In this document: in pieces, positions 47,449 to 63,204 of the stretch
How positions within the stretch are numbered: the stretch's first letter is position 1
How the letters are laid out: each line of letters begins with the position of its first letter
Assembly (NCBI GenBank): GCA_902729315.2
Contig: LR746270.1
Coordinates: forward strand, 4,466,221-4,530,220
Length of the DNA: 64,000 nucleotides
Direction of reading: 5' to 3'
From: Spirodela intermedia
Lineage: Eukaryota > Streptophyta > Magnoliopsida > Alismatales > Araceae
The notes under the pieces: generated by a model
Seen by the model: only the letters and a program-made list of their open reading frames with translations
Databases searched by the model: none
What the model was told of the DNA's origin: nothing
Translations under genes and position numbers: made by a program

Positions 47449-47691
47449 CTAAGTGGCGGCGCTGGAGGATGGAGAACGTCTATAAAGCAAGCGCCTGAAA
47501 GGGTCACAACAGTAGTAATGTTGGAGAGCGAGTACGGTCATGTTTGTCAGCTTATGCTGTTACGGCGGTTCCTAGACTCATGCACACGATGAACCAATGG
47601 TGAGCGAGCACGTCACTCTCTGACGGTGATTATATTCGCCGCAAATAGCCGGTGACTCCAAGCATAGGAAGAAGGGGAGGGCGAATTGCTG
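47402..47691. promoter_or_regulatory. Compact divergent promoter of HSK and PLA2, with (GA)n microsatellite
   Basis: Only 290 bp separate the two start codons. The HSK side begins with a (GA)18 tract at about 47411-47447, which on the transcribed minus strand is a CT-rich 5' leader. A CTTTATAG sequence on the minus strand at about 47476-47483 is a possible TATA box for HSK. The shared use of regulatory sequence is inferred from spacing. Confidence 0.5.
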
Positions 47692-48842
47692 ATGGGGTTT
47701 GATTACTCCTTTCTCGCCTCCCTGCTTCTCTTCTCTGCCGTCGTAGCAGAGGGAGTCACCGCTCGCCGTCCCGATCAGCCCCAGGTGCCGCTCTGCCTCT
47801 CTCTCTCTCTCTCTCTCTCTCTCCTCCGACGTCGGTCTCGCCCGGCAAACCCTAGCTGTCTCTCTCGTCGGAAGATCCGCTTCATTTTCTCGAAAACTGT
47901 CGTCACTCTCAATCTGTCGTTCTTCGGGGAAGAGTGATTCTCTTGATTCGCGCCGCACATGATCTTTCGTCGTCGCCGACCGATCCACGTCCAGATCTCA
48001 GATGTTCACCTCTCTCGCAGGTGGAGTGCAGCAGATCCTGCGTCGCTCTGAACTGCAACTGTAAGTCTCGTCTGCTTGAAGCTCTCCCTCAGTTTTCTAA
48101 CGTTAGCGATCGAGCAGAACTGAAACGATGATTCTCGTCTGGTCCCTGAAGCGATCGGTATCCGATACGGCAAGTTCTGCGGCGTCGGATGGACGGGATG
48201 CCCCGGCGAGAACCCCTGCGACGAACTAGACGCCTGCTGTAAGGTCCACGACGAGTGCGTCGACAAGAGCGGTAAGCCCGTCGGCTCGGCGCGTTCTCAT
48301 CGTCCCGCGCCGCAGCGAGATTATGCTTCGCCTCCGTTCATCTGTACACTCTTCAGCTCGATCTTCCATCCTCCCGTTCCTGATTTCTTGGAGCAGTCCT
48401 TATTCGAGACATTCCTGAATTTTTCTTTTTTATAAAATTATCTGATTCTCTGTGGTCAGATTCATCCGTTGACTGATAGATCCATGGATTATCGTAGAAT
48501 TTCGGAAGTAAAATATTGATCAATATGGAATCAGGAGAAATAAATAAAGTTAAGAAACTGACTTTCCGCTTTCGTATCATGATCGCTCATCAGACGGAAG
48601 CAAGCGAGGACCAGCTGGGCTCCATTCCGTTGACTTCCACTCATTTCTTGCTGGATCCTTCAGGAATGGCGAGCGTGAAGTGCCATGAAAGCTTCAAGAG
48701 ATGCATCAAGCGGACAAGGAAAACTGGGAAGGCGGGATTCTCCAGGGAGTGCCCCTACGAAGTGGCCATGCCCACCATGATTCAAGGGATGGACATGGCC
48801 ATCCTCTTCAGCCAGCTTGGTAGCTCCAAGTACGACTTATAG
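47692..48842 (+). CDS. Secretory low-molecular-weight phospholipase A2
   Basis: Four exons: 47692-47784, 48021-48060, 48152-48271 and 48664-48842, in phase, giving 143 residues. The enzyme releases fatty acid from the sn-2 position of phospholipids in the secretory pathway. It has a cleavable signal peptide (MGFDYSFLASLLLFSAVVAE). The calcium-binding loop YGKFCGVGWTGCPGENPCD is followed by the active-site helix LDACCKVHDECVD, whose His-Asp pair is intact. The mature part holds twelve cysteines, the plant sPLA2 number. The last four residues, KYDL, resemble an H/KDEL-type ER retrieval signal; the Arabidopsis beta isoform ends KTEL (from memory), which hints at a beta-like protein. Length and exon layout are normal for the family. 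Confidence 0.93.
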
Positions 48843-49116
48843 CTTCAACTAATGAGGTGCTGCTTCTTGTGGGCAATTCGCCGAGCAGGGAGCCGTCAGT
48901 TCTCTTCGGCAAATATAACGCCAAAGATTCCTTGTACTAGACAGAAGAAGAAATTTCTCTCAACCATTCGTGAAAGGTACATTTTTTTGAACTGTGAATG
49001 AAAAAAATAAATTATAGGTCTCTCTAATACCTTCATCTTTGGAAATATTCGGCTGATCAGCCAAGAACTGGTTGAGTCCAGCTATTTCCCTGGAACTGAA
49101 ACATCAGCATGAAATT
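48843..49116. other. Intergenic region, PLA2 3' UTR side
   Basis: A short convergent interval holding the PLA2 3' UTR and the 3' end of the next, minus-strand gene. Nothing else is seen. Confidence 0.5.
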
Positions 49117-52100
49117 CTACTTCAGAATGAGGAATGTAGGGCATAATCTGCACGAGCCCAGCAGCCACCGCTGAGGTTCTATCTTATCTGGGAAAGGGAT
49201 TGTGTACTCAGCTGACCTGGTGTTCCAAGTCAACGCAGAAATCAATGATACTTTCAGCAGGTACCTGCAAAACCATAAGGAAGCGAATTATAGATGATTA
49301 TTAGGCGGCATCATCATCATCATCACGAAACATAAGTCAACTCCATGCCGAATGGGCATTAGCTATGAAGCAAATGAAGAGTGAGTGCGGATGCCTTTGA
49401 GAAACATGAATCGAGATTCAGAATAACAACGGAAAGATTCTCACTCTGATTGGTGCATCTCGTGAATCATCTTCAGCCCTTCCACACATTCTGCTAGACT
49501 CGGTTTGATCCCGATCTTCATCCGGCAGGAGCTGGGAGTTGATTCTGACTTTGAGAGTTGACTTCCATCCTTTGATATCTTGTCTAAAGATACTACGATA
49601 CTCTGAAACTGTTTCCTATTTTTCATCAAAAAACAAGTTCACGGAGAATTTGTTTCAATGCCTGATAGGAGTCCCATAACCAAAAAAATAACATTTTTTA
49701 ACATATTATAGTTCCCCAGTGGGCAATCTAGATTTTAGATGATGTTCAGCATGTGCAGTAAAAGATTTCCACCCGAATGGAAATTAATAAGGATTTATAT
49801 ACAGAAAAGGGGAGAGAGAGAGAGAGAGAGAGAGAGAGGGGGCATAGTAGGTCACAAGAACACAGATCACTGATGCTGAAACATATGGCATCATTAATTG
49901 TCTCCAGGAGTTGCATACTTCAGCATCCCTTTTACGCTAACCCTAAAAGCTGGGCCAATCACAAGGACAAGTCTAGGCTGCAATCCAACAGGCATGGAAC
50001 ACAGACTATTCTACGAGATCATCAATTTTCTTAAAATATAAACCCATTTCATCTCATGCATCAACACTCTGAAATTTAATTATCAGTAAATAAAAACATA
50101 ATTATTTAAAAATAAATAAATATGATTAACTTGTTTAATACATTAGGTACTTGAAATATGTAAATGATTCTCATAAATAGGCATTGACAATATATACAAA
50201 ATGAAATTGAAAATGAATAATTCTGAATTCACTCGTATAAAAGATCCATCAATACAAAATGGCTATCAATACATATAAACAATGATTAACAATGAAATTG
50301 AAAATGAATAATTCTGAATTCACTCGTATAAAAGATCAATCAATACAAAATGGCTATCAATACATATAAACAGGTGGAAAACGGCTTGAGCTAGCAAACT
50401 TATTCATTAGGCCAATGGAAGCAATTTTATTGTGAGCAAAAGTAGAATTTTCTATTCAGATGATGTCTATTATCCAGATTTGAGGCACAAATGACGAAGA
50501 AACTCACAGTATATCTTTCATAGTGCTAAAAATTCTTTCTAATGTTTCCAGCTGCTTCCCCAGGAGTGCCTCTTTAACGCCGTCAACACAAGTCAGGCCA
50601 CCATAATTTTTCTTCTCTCTCAGCACCTGTGGCCAAATTTGAAGGAGAATAAATATGAGTACACACGCTCCTAATATCGATTTCATTAATCCAAGACAAA
50701 TACAGCCGAAGAGTTGCCATATGGGCGCATAATCTACATGGGATATACAGCAAGAAATTAAGGGTGGCAGTATTTTTTTTCTTATTGGCTCGTATTATTA
50801 ATTCATTAAAATTAAAGTAGAAAAAGAGGTGTACAAGTGTAGTCTCAATGGGATGTAAGCAAAACCTGGGCAGCTGCCCTATAGCCTAGGCAAATGAGGT
50901 GAAAGCTATGTTAGGCACCTACCATCCCAAAATGAAAGAGTGCGTTTCTTCTCCATTACAGCAGGCATCTTCCTACTCTGGTACACCATTACAAATATTC
51001 CGGCTACTCTCTGTGTTGAAAATTTTTTGCCTCTAAAATAACAGATTAATTCCCTACATTAAAATAACAGATCAATGGGATGTCACAGTCTATTGAGTAG
51101 CAATTCTCAGTGTGCCATCTCTTTACCTGCTCCACTTCTCTAGGGGATGCCATCAAAGACATATCATGGATGATAGCTTTCGCCAAATTTCCCAGAATAA
51201 TATTATCTACTAAACGGGTACTCCACTGACCCGTCCCCTCCCCTCACAGGATCCCAACACTAAAAAGCTCAATGCAGAAGAAATCATGATATCGGAAGCT
51301 AATCTTCCTTCCTGGAGAAGTATTGCTCGTGTGTATGGGAACGTTCTTGTTTTTTTTTTCTTTTTTTGTGAGGAATTTTGGTCAATAAGACGCTTTCATT
51401 CTTTAACCTGTGGAAGATTCACCCGTTCAAAACAATCATCGCATTTGGCACAAAACTCGCTTCCAGCCTTCTACAACCTCTCATCTTGTCTAAAATGCAT
51501 ATTTCATCTCCCAAAATGACCAGCTTCCTGAAAATATGCCAGATATCAAGCGAAGTACTGCCACAAAGGGGCGTATACATTAAGCATCAACTTACATAAG
51601 AAACTCATGCCAATAGCAGGGTCAGTGTTCTATAAAAGATCTAAGTCAACCACACTGAAGTATAATGCTTCCTATAATTCATCTCCCTTAATTCTCACGA
51701 CGTACAGAGTTATAATTCATTAATTAGCGTTGCAAAAATCGCATTGTACAGACTTTGCTACCATCATTTTTCTTCGTTTTAAAGGTGAACGGGCTTAACC
51801 GTTAAGAGACCAAAAGTACAAAGCAGCAGAGAAAAATAAAATGCAAAATTACAAAAGGAACCCTCTACTCATCCCACTGGATGCTAAACTTATACAAAAA
51901 GGAAATTGACCCAAAATAGGCTTCCCTTAAATATCTAGTAGTCATAGCTTTGTTGACGTCCATTCGAAGATGCTAAATGCTTGTTTGTTAAGCACTTCGT
52001 CCTTTCTCCCCTTCCAAATGGTTCATCACACTATCAGCAATAGCACTTTCCACAGCTCAATATCCAAGAGTAGAGGAGATATTGTCTCAACGTGATAGCA

Positions 52101-53693
52101 ATCCTTGATTTTTGTACATTTACTAGCATAAGTTTGGACCGATAAAAATATTATCTTCTGCACTATATTCAATATTACCCAACTTTCATAAATTTTTCGC
52201 AGTCCATGCGATTAGCGCACAAAATACAGATTTGTTCCTAATATTGGGCCTGAGACAAAATTCATTCAGTAGAGTACCTTTTCTTCCATGTTAAAGTGGA
52301 TCAACAAAGGCTACATCCTCCGTCTCTGTGCATCCGATTAGGAACAAGTCTGCTTCTTGTGGGCTGCTCTCAGTTCTCTTTTTTTCCAACCTACAAATCA
52401 TTTTATCTTCCCGAGTTTTTTTCATGGAAATATGGTCAATCATTTGTTTCAGCTACTCATGTTTCTTCAAGTTCACCTTCTTTAAAAAAAACCTGAACTT
52501 TAATTGGATCAGTCAATGTTGGACGTGCTAAATAATAGTTTAAAACACAGCATTACCATTCAGATTGGTACATAATATGATGAGGCCGGAAGAGTATTAC
52601 TGACTGACAATGATCCATTATTTTCTGCATTTGAGAACTCATCTTCCCAGAGTCTACTTTCTTCCCTTATTATCCTTCTGTCAGTATTCTTTTACTTTAA
52701 TTCGTATGATAAATAAGATAATTCTTTAAAATGTAGCATTATATGATTAATAAAAAATTGGTATATATTTAGTTTTCCATGAACGCAAACTTTCAGAATT
52801 CCAGGACCTTGTAGTCATTTCTTGTGCGATATTCTAAATCATGATTAAAATTTATAAACTATGAAATGCATTCCACCGAATGCCTCCATAAAAAACAGGA
52901 ATAACGATAAATAGATCTATTGGGTATCAATAAAACTTTGAGCGACACATCATTTTTTCTCGTATCAAAATATGAACGAATATGCCCCACATAACAACGT
53001 ATTAACTACCTGGATCTATTGGTTTCTCAGCAATAATCACTTATGGAGATCGTGTTCAGACCTTCTGGACAGAAATAGTGATTTTATGTCAATTCCTCTG
53101 CGAGGGTAGACGTCGGAGTTATCCTAAGCATCTAAAAAGGCTTTATGCTCCCTCTAACACATATCCACGAAGCTGTCACAATTTTAGGGACAAAATAAAA
53201 GGGGGAAATAGAAAAATGAGTTTCACATTGAATGGACTACGAGCTGGGAATAACAAAAGTGATCCTGAACAGCAGTAAGCCAGAGGCGCCAATGTGCAGA
53301 CCATCAAAGCTCTTCCATTAACGTTAAAGAGAAAAACCGCAACGTTGCACCTTAAACCCTAAGTGATTGTTCCACTTGGTTTTCCAAGGCAATCAAGGAA
53401 AGAACCAGACAAATCGCACATCACGTTTTTCATTTTTCCCTGCTAATCTCCAGTGATCGCCACGATTTTACATCTACGAATCGAAATACGAAGCTAACGA
53501 ACATACCTAGAGAAAGTAAACAGAATACGGCAACGGAACAGGAAACGGGGGAGACGAGCACCTCCAGCCTGTCGATGATGGAGGAGGCGCTGCCAAAATG
53601 AGAAAGCAGCCGAGACTGGAGCTCGTCCCACCGCTTCATCTCCCCCTCCACTTTCCTGTACTTCTGCTGGTACTTCCTCACCAGCGACTCCAT
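49117..53693 (-). CDS. Conserved plant protein of unknown function (At5g43822-like)
   Basis: Exons on the minus strand: 53562-53693, 50508-50626, 49445-49615 and 49117-49264, giving 189 residues. It is a helical, charged protein: MESLVRKYQQKYRKVEGEMK, then RWDELQSRLLSHFGSASSII in exon 1, VDGVKEALLGKQLETLERI in exon 2, VVSLDKISKDGSQL and GIKPSLAECVEGLKMIHEMH in exon 3. From memory this matches Arabidopsis At5g43822, annotated as uncharacterised. No catalytic motif is visible. The last exon is uncertain: after YLLKVSLISALT the straight reading continues to TAG at 49117, while a better family-like ending (VAAGLVQIMPYIPHSEVEF) lies in another frame just beside it. Intron 1 is unusually long, about 2.9 kb. 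Confidence 0.75.
49811..49839. repeat. (GA)n microsatellite
   Basis: About fourteen GA units inside intron 2 of the minus-strand gene. Confidence 0.85.
50201..50371. repeat. Near-perfect direct duplication, 80 bp x 2
   Basis: Copies at 50201-50280 and 50292-50371 differ at a single base (GATCCATC versus GATCAATC) and are separated by 11 bp. The near-identity implies a recent duplication. It lies within intron 2 of the minus-strand gene, about 140 bp from exon 2. Confidence 0.9.
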
Positions 53694-54483
53694 CCCCTCT
53701 TCCCCCCCCCGCGTTCTCTGCGCGGGCTTCAGAATCCACACTTGAAAATACTATGCTTATATTTATATACTCCCATCTTGACAACATAAAAAGGACAAAT
53801 ATGTAATAATACATTTTAGGTGATCGCTTCCGCTAAGTAGTCTAATTAATTATTAATAAACCCTTATCTTTTCCCCTTTGAGTTGTTAGCCCCCAAAATC
53901 TCTCATTAGCTTCGTTTTCTGATCCCTATGGGCTTAAGCTTGTGTGTCTCAGCGTATATGTGAGGAAGAGAGAAAACACTAGTCACTAGAAACGAAACAA
54001 TGGGGGCTTGTTTTGTCATTGACAATATATGGGAGGCCAGGATAAAAATATAATAAAAAAATTGATAGGCAGTGAAAGGTAAATTTAAAATAGAAAGGGT
54101 TTATCGGTAATTAGAGTACTGCGTCGTGGGCAAGCAAGCGTAAACGAGTAATCCTATGGATATAATGTGCCGTACAATTTTATACAGTCTACTTTACTCG
54201 AAGAAAGAATCTCTTTAAAAGTCAAAACTGAGTTTATCCGTGGATCGGCCGAGTTAGGCGATTCGATGCCGATCCGGCCGCCCATCCCGCGCGCCGCGTC
54301 AGGAGACCGTTTCCTTCGTGGGCTAGGATCTTCTCCCCTCTTTCCTGGTATCTTCTCTTCCTCTTCCTCTTCCTCCTCCTTTTGGAGGCCGCCTCCTCCT
54401 CCCCCGCCGCCCCAGTCCGATCGCCTTCTTCGATCTCCAGCGCCCAGAGGAGGGAAGATCGATCGATAACTCGTCTCCGGATC
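53694..54483. promoter_or_regulatory. Divergent upstream region between the At5g43822-like gene and CHMP1
   Basis: Nearly 800 bp separate two divergent start codons. The left part is AT-rich. The last 240 bp before the CHMP1 ATG are GC- and CT-rich, with a CTTCCT/CCTCCT tract at about 54353-54410, consistent with a 5' UTR. No additional gene is supported. Confidence 0.45.
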
Positions 54484-55095
54484 ATGGGTAACACGGAGAA
54501 GCTGATGAACCAGATCATGGAGCTCAAGTTCACCTCCAAGAGCCTGCAGCGGCAGGCGCGCAAGTGCGAGAAGGACGAGAAGTCTGAGAAGCTCAAGGTG
54601 AAGAAGGCGATCGAGAAGGGGAACATGGACGGCGCCCGGATCTACGCCGAGAACGCCATCCGCAAGCGCAGCGAGCAGATGAACTACCTGCGCCTGTCCT
54701 CCCGCCTCGACGCCGTCGTGTCCCGGCTGGACACCCAGGCCAAGATGCAGATCATCGGCAAGTCCATGGCCTCCATCGTTAAGTCCCTGGACTCGTCCCT
54801 GGCTACCGGCAACCTGCAGAAGATGTCGGAGACGATGGATCAATTCGAGAAGCAGTTCGTAAACATGGAGGTTCAGGCGGAATTTATGGAGAACTCCATG
54901 GCAGGATCCACGAGCCTTTCGACTCCAGAAGGCGACGTTAACAGCCTCATGCAGCAGGTGGCCGACGAACATGGACTCGAGGTCTCGGTTGGGCTTCCTC
55001 AGGCTGCAAATCACGAGATCGCTGCCAAGGAGAAGGACAAGGTGGATGAGGAAGATCTTACGAGGCGCCTCGCCGACCTTAGAGCCAGGGGTTAG
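54484..55095 (+). CDS. CHMP1: ESCRT-III-associated protein CHMP1
   Basis: A single-exon, 203-residue protein of the Snf7/CHMP family. CHMP1 (Did2 in yeast) works late in ESCRT-III on endosomes, recruiting the Vps4/SKD1 ATPase for intraluminal vesicle formation; plants need it for auxin-carrier sorting and it is the family of maize SAL1. The basic first helix contains [20 protein letters not shown]. The helical core includes [20 protein letters not shown] and [19 protein letters not shown]. The C-terminus [16 protein letters not shown] is a clear MIM1 motif (leucine-leucine-leucine with R and K spacing) that binds the Vps4 MIT domain. Length is normal. The ATG at 54484 gives the canonical MGNTEKLM start. 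Confidence 0.95.
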   Translation: MGNTEKLMNQIMELKFTSKSLQRQARKCEKDEKSEKLKVKKAIEKGNMDGARIYAENAIRKRSEQMNYLRLSSRLDAVVSRLDTQAKMQIIGKSMASIVKSLDSSLATGNLQKMSETMDQFEKQFVNMEVQAEFMENSMAGSTSLSTPEGDVNSLMQQVADEHGLEVSVGLPQAANHEIAAKEKDKVDEEDLTRRLADLRARG

Positions 55096-60159
<5,064 letters not shown>

Positions 60160-60735
60160 AGAAGGCTCGATGAATTTCAACAGAGGAAGCCTAGAAAGGG
60201 TATCTATTGATCGAGTTGTATGTAGAAGGAAGGGGGTTGATGCCACGTAGGAGAAGGTTTGACTTTGGAGGAGGAACCAGGGTCGCCCTAAGAGCCACTC
60301 TGTAAGCCATTTTTGATCTTATGTCGTTGACGAGATCTCTGGGTGTTCATAGGGCTCTCATAGAAGCAGATTGACTGCGATTGAATGACTACACTGAATA
60401 TGGACTGATGTATGGCCGGGAAGCTCAGATATTACAAGTAACGGTTTTATTTCCCCGTTAAGTGGGCACTCTATCTGGGTTTTTTAGATGAAATCATGTA
60501 GTCATGTTTTTATTTTTTTTAATCTATTTTGAGGAATTTCTAGCTCTCTGTCGCCCGAAGAGAGGGAGTGGAGAGCTGACTTGGGAGATTTTTGTGAACT
60601 ATCTGGGGAAATGATTAGGAAAACCCTATGCAGCAAAGTCATTTTATCTAGATGGTATTTGCCGTTGAGAAGTAGATCTGCCATGCCAGACCTAGCATAA
60701 GACCCCATAGAAAAACCTCAAAATAATGTGTTCCT

Positions 60736-60769
<34 letters not shown>

Positions 60770-60957
60770 GGGTTGGAGGGGGTGGGGGCAGACATGCATC
60801 AAGAAAAGAAGCTATGGGATGGAATCTTATACAGAAGGGAAAGGTAATTCATTGAAAAAATCGAAAAGGGGCTGACCTGAGACTCATTCATAATCAGAAG
60901 AATAACTCTGCCACGTACGCGCCATTCTCTCTCCCTCTTCCTGTGTCAGTCTATCTC
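60160..60957. other. Intergenic region between convergent SRPK and WOX13-like genes
   Basis: This contains both 3' UTRs. A (GA)n microsatellite lies at about 60739-60767, followed by a G-run. No other gene is evident. Confidence 0.5.
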
Positions 60958-63204
60958 TCACCGGTCCACGTTGAAGGGATCATAACTTCCAGCTGCTTCA
61001 GAGCTTCCCATTTGCTGATCAGCCCCTGAATAGCGGTAGGTCAACATGATAAAAAAGGAAAGGGAATGGATCAACGTTTCCGATGAATCGGGAAGAACCT
61101 TCTTGTAGAGAGACAAAGGGTCAACGTTTGGTGCAATTCTATACACTGCGCGTTTGAGGATATCTCCAGAGAGATGGGTTTTCAAGGGAATGGACTTCAC
61201 ACCTGGTTTGGTGCAACTTACTCTGGGTCTCCACTTAGGGCTCCACATTGCTGGGCATTGCGGCTGGCTGCTTCCTCTTCAACCGGGCCCTTCTATTCTG
61301 GAACCAGTTGTAGACGTTCGTCTCGGAGATTTGGCCATGGTTTGCCAACTCGGAGGCTATCTCCTTCACCTTCTGCTTGCTGGGGGCTACATTACCCTGG
61401 TCAAATATGCTCTCAAGAACCAGTAGCTGCGCGGGAGTTGGGCTCCAGCGCTGCCTTGAAGCCATCTTATGGCCTCCTGGAGTGGCTGAGGAATCACAGT
61501 GTGGGTTTCTGGGACAAGTTCCTGAAATAGAACACGAACAGAAAGTAAAGAGTAATCAACTGGCAGCGTTGGAAGAACTCCCCTGAGAGTCTTATACCAG
61601 CAACTTCAAAAACTCCAAGACCATCGAACGTTCGAGAACAAACTAAAGTCTCAGATTATAATCGGAGATGTCAACGGTATTCACAAACGTGAAGACATTC
61701 ACAGTCTGCACGTCCAATGAAAAAACAAGATAGAGAGAATCCGGTCCAGCGCTTCCTCCAAGTCATCGATCCGACGGTGCTTTAGAGGGTTCAATTCTCT
61801 GTGTTTTTCTTGCGCTTCAATCTGACTTGGAAAAGGAAATTCCACTGTATTTATTCATTCCAAAAAAGAAAAAAAAAAGAGAGATACTAATCAGAGTCCA
61901 GGGTGGTCATGCTCCTGGATCTCTCACCACACCGCTGTTCACTGCGTGAAAGAGTGTGGGTGTAGCTATCTTTTAAAGATTGTACATTAGTTAGCATGTT
62001 CAAGGTAATCTGGAGCCATCTAAGAACTAATCGGTGTAGAGTTACATGGCATGATTCTACAACGCAGGGTGTCTATCAGAGCTGTGAAATTTTTAACTTT
62101 CATAAGGGTATCTATTGACAATTACTGGAGGATTCCTGGGAAACGAATCCTCAAGGAAATCCAATGAGCAGTAGAAGTCTTTTGGATTGCGTCTGAAAAT
62201 GATCCTGAAAATATGCCTTCGGCCAAAAGTCATATCCTGATTCCGCAGCTGCTTCGTTGTTTGAATCTTGCGACAAATGATGAATAGGAAAAATATTTTT
62301 TATAAATAAAAAATCTGTCCTATGTTCTTGCTGAGATACACTCACTTCGAATCAGTGTCATAGCATGATTGCCTCACTAGGATGGGCTAAAGCAATCCAA
62401 GAACTGGTGCCTTCATAGGCATCTTACACCAGTCGTTTACATAGACTAATTGTTGAAGGTCTGTCCATAAATGCGACAGCCATTCGTGAAGTACTTTCAG
62501 TGCAATGAGTTTTTCGGTTCATGTTTTAAATTATACGCCATTAGAGGTCGCAGACATGGATGAAATTCGCCATTAAGGATAGCGGAAGGAATAGAATTCA
62601 GATTTACGGGGCTTACTCCGGATACGTTTAATCAATTCGGGTGAAAAAAGGAATCAACAGCGCGAACATTCGTTGGGAAAAGGAAACGGTATAAATCACG
62701 GGTGAAAACATCGATTCAACCAGATGAAGTCGGAATCGAACGAAGGGAGGCGGGTACGAAAACATGGATGCTATCAATGTCAAAGTAGGCTCGAACAACT
62801 GTAACAAGTCAGCATCTAACGCTTTAGCAAGAAGATCATAAAAGATGGGAGACAAGAATGGATGAGAGAACAAAGAAACAAAAGATGAAATGCACCAGAG
62901 GAAAAGCGGAGATCAAACGATAGAAGAAGCGGAAACATGGATGAACAAAAGGCTTACCGTAGATGGCCTTGTGCATTTCGACGAGCTGCTGACAGATGGT
63001 AGCGTAGACGGAGATCTGCTTACGGAGGACCTCCATCTGCTCGTCAGTCATCACCCTAAAGTGGAACACTCCCTGCGCCATTCCTTCTCCTCCCGACGAC
63101 CCCACTCCAAATCCGCTGCCGCCTCCCCCTCCCCCTACTCCGAACTCCGTGTCCTCTTCCGCCTCCTCAACAATGGCGCCACAAGCACCGTGCTCCCTCG
63201 CCAT
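60958..63204 (-). CDS. WOX13: WOX13-clade homeobox transcription factor, with in-frame stop after the homeodomain
   Basis: Minus-strand exons 62958-63204, 61222-61521 and 60958-61025 join in phase. Exon 1 encodes a Gly-rich start and the WOX13-clade block [20 protein letters not shown], then [12 protein letters not shown]. Exon 2 encodes [19 protein letters not shown] and the rest of the extended WOX homeodomain ([20 protein letters not shown]), then [14 protein letters not shown] and a TAA stop at 61235-61237. As read, the protein is 177 residues. Past the stop the same frame continues VETQ to a strong GTAAGT donor, and exon 3 adds [17 protein letters not shown] and a TGA, which would give 204 codons. 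Family members usually have an acidic segment such as ESEVE at this point, so TAA may replace a GAA. WOX13 proteins are the ancient WOX clade, acting in cell fate, regeneration and fruit or root patterning. I used the ATG at 63204; the longer upstream frame runs through a CT-repeat leader. Confidence 0.85.

Noticed and set aside
51286..52531. Open frames in intron 1 of the At5g43822-like gene
   Set aside because: Phe/Ser/Leu-rich translations of AT-rich DNA with no recognisable domain.
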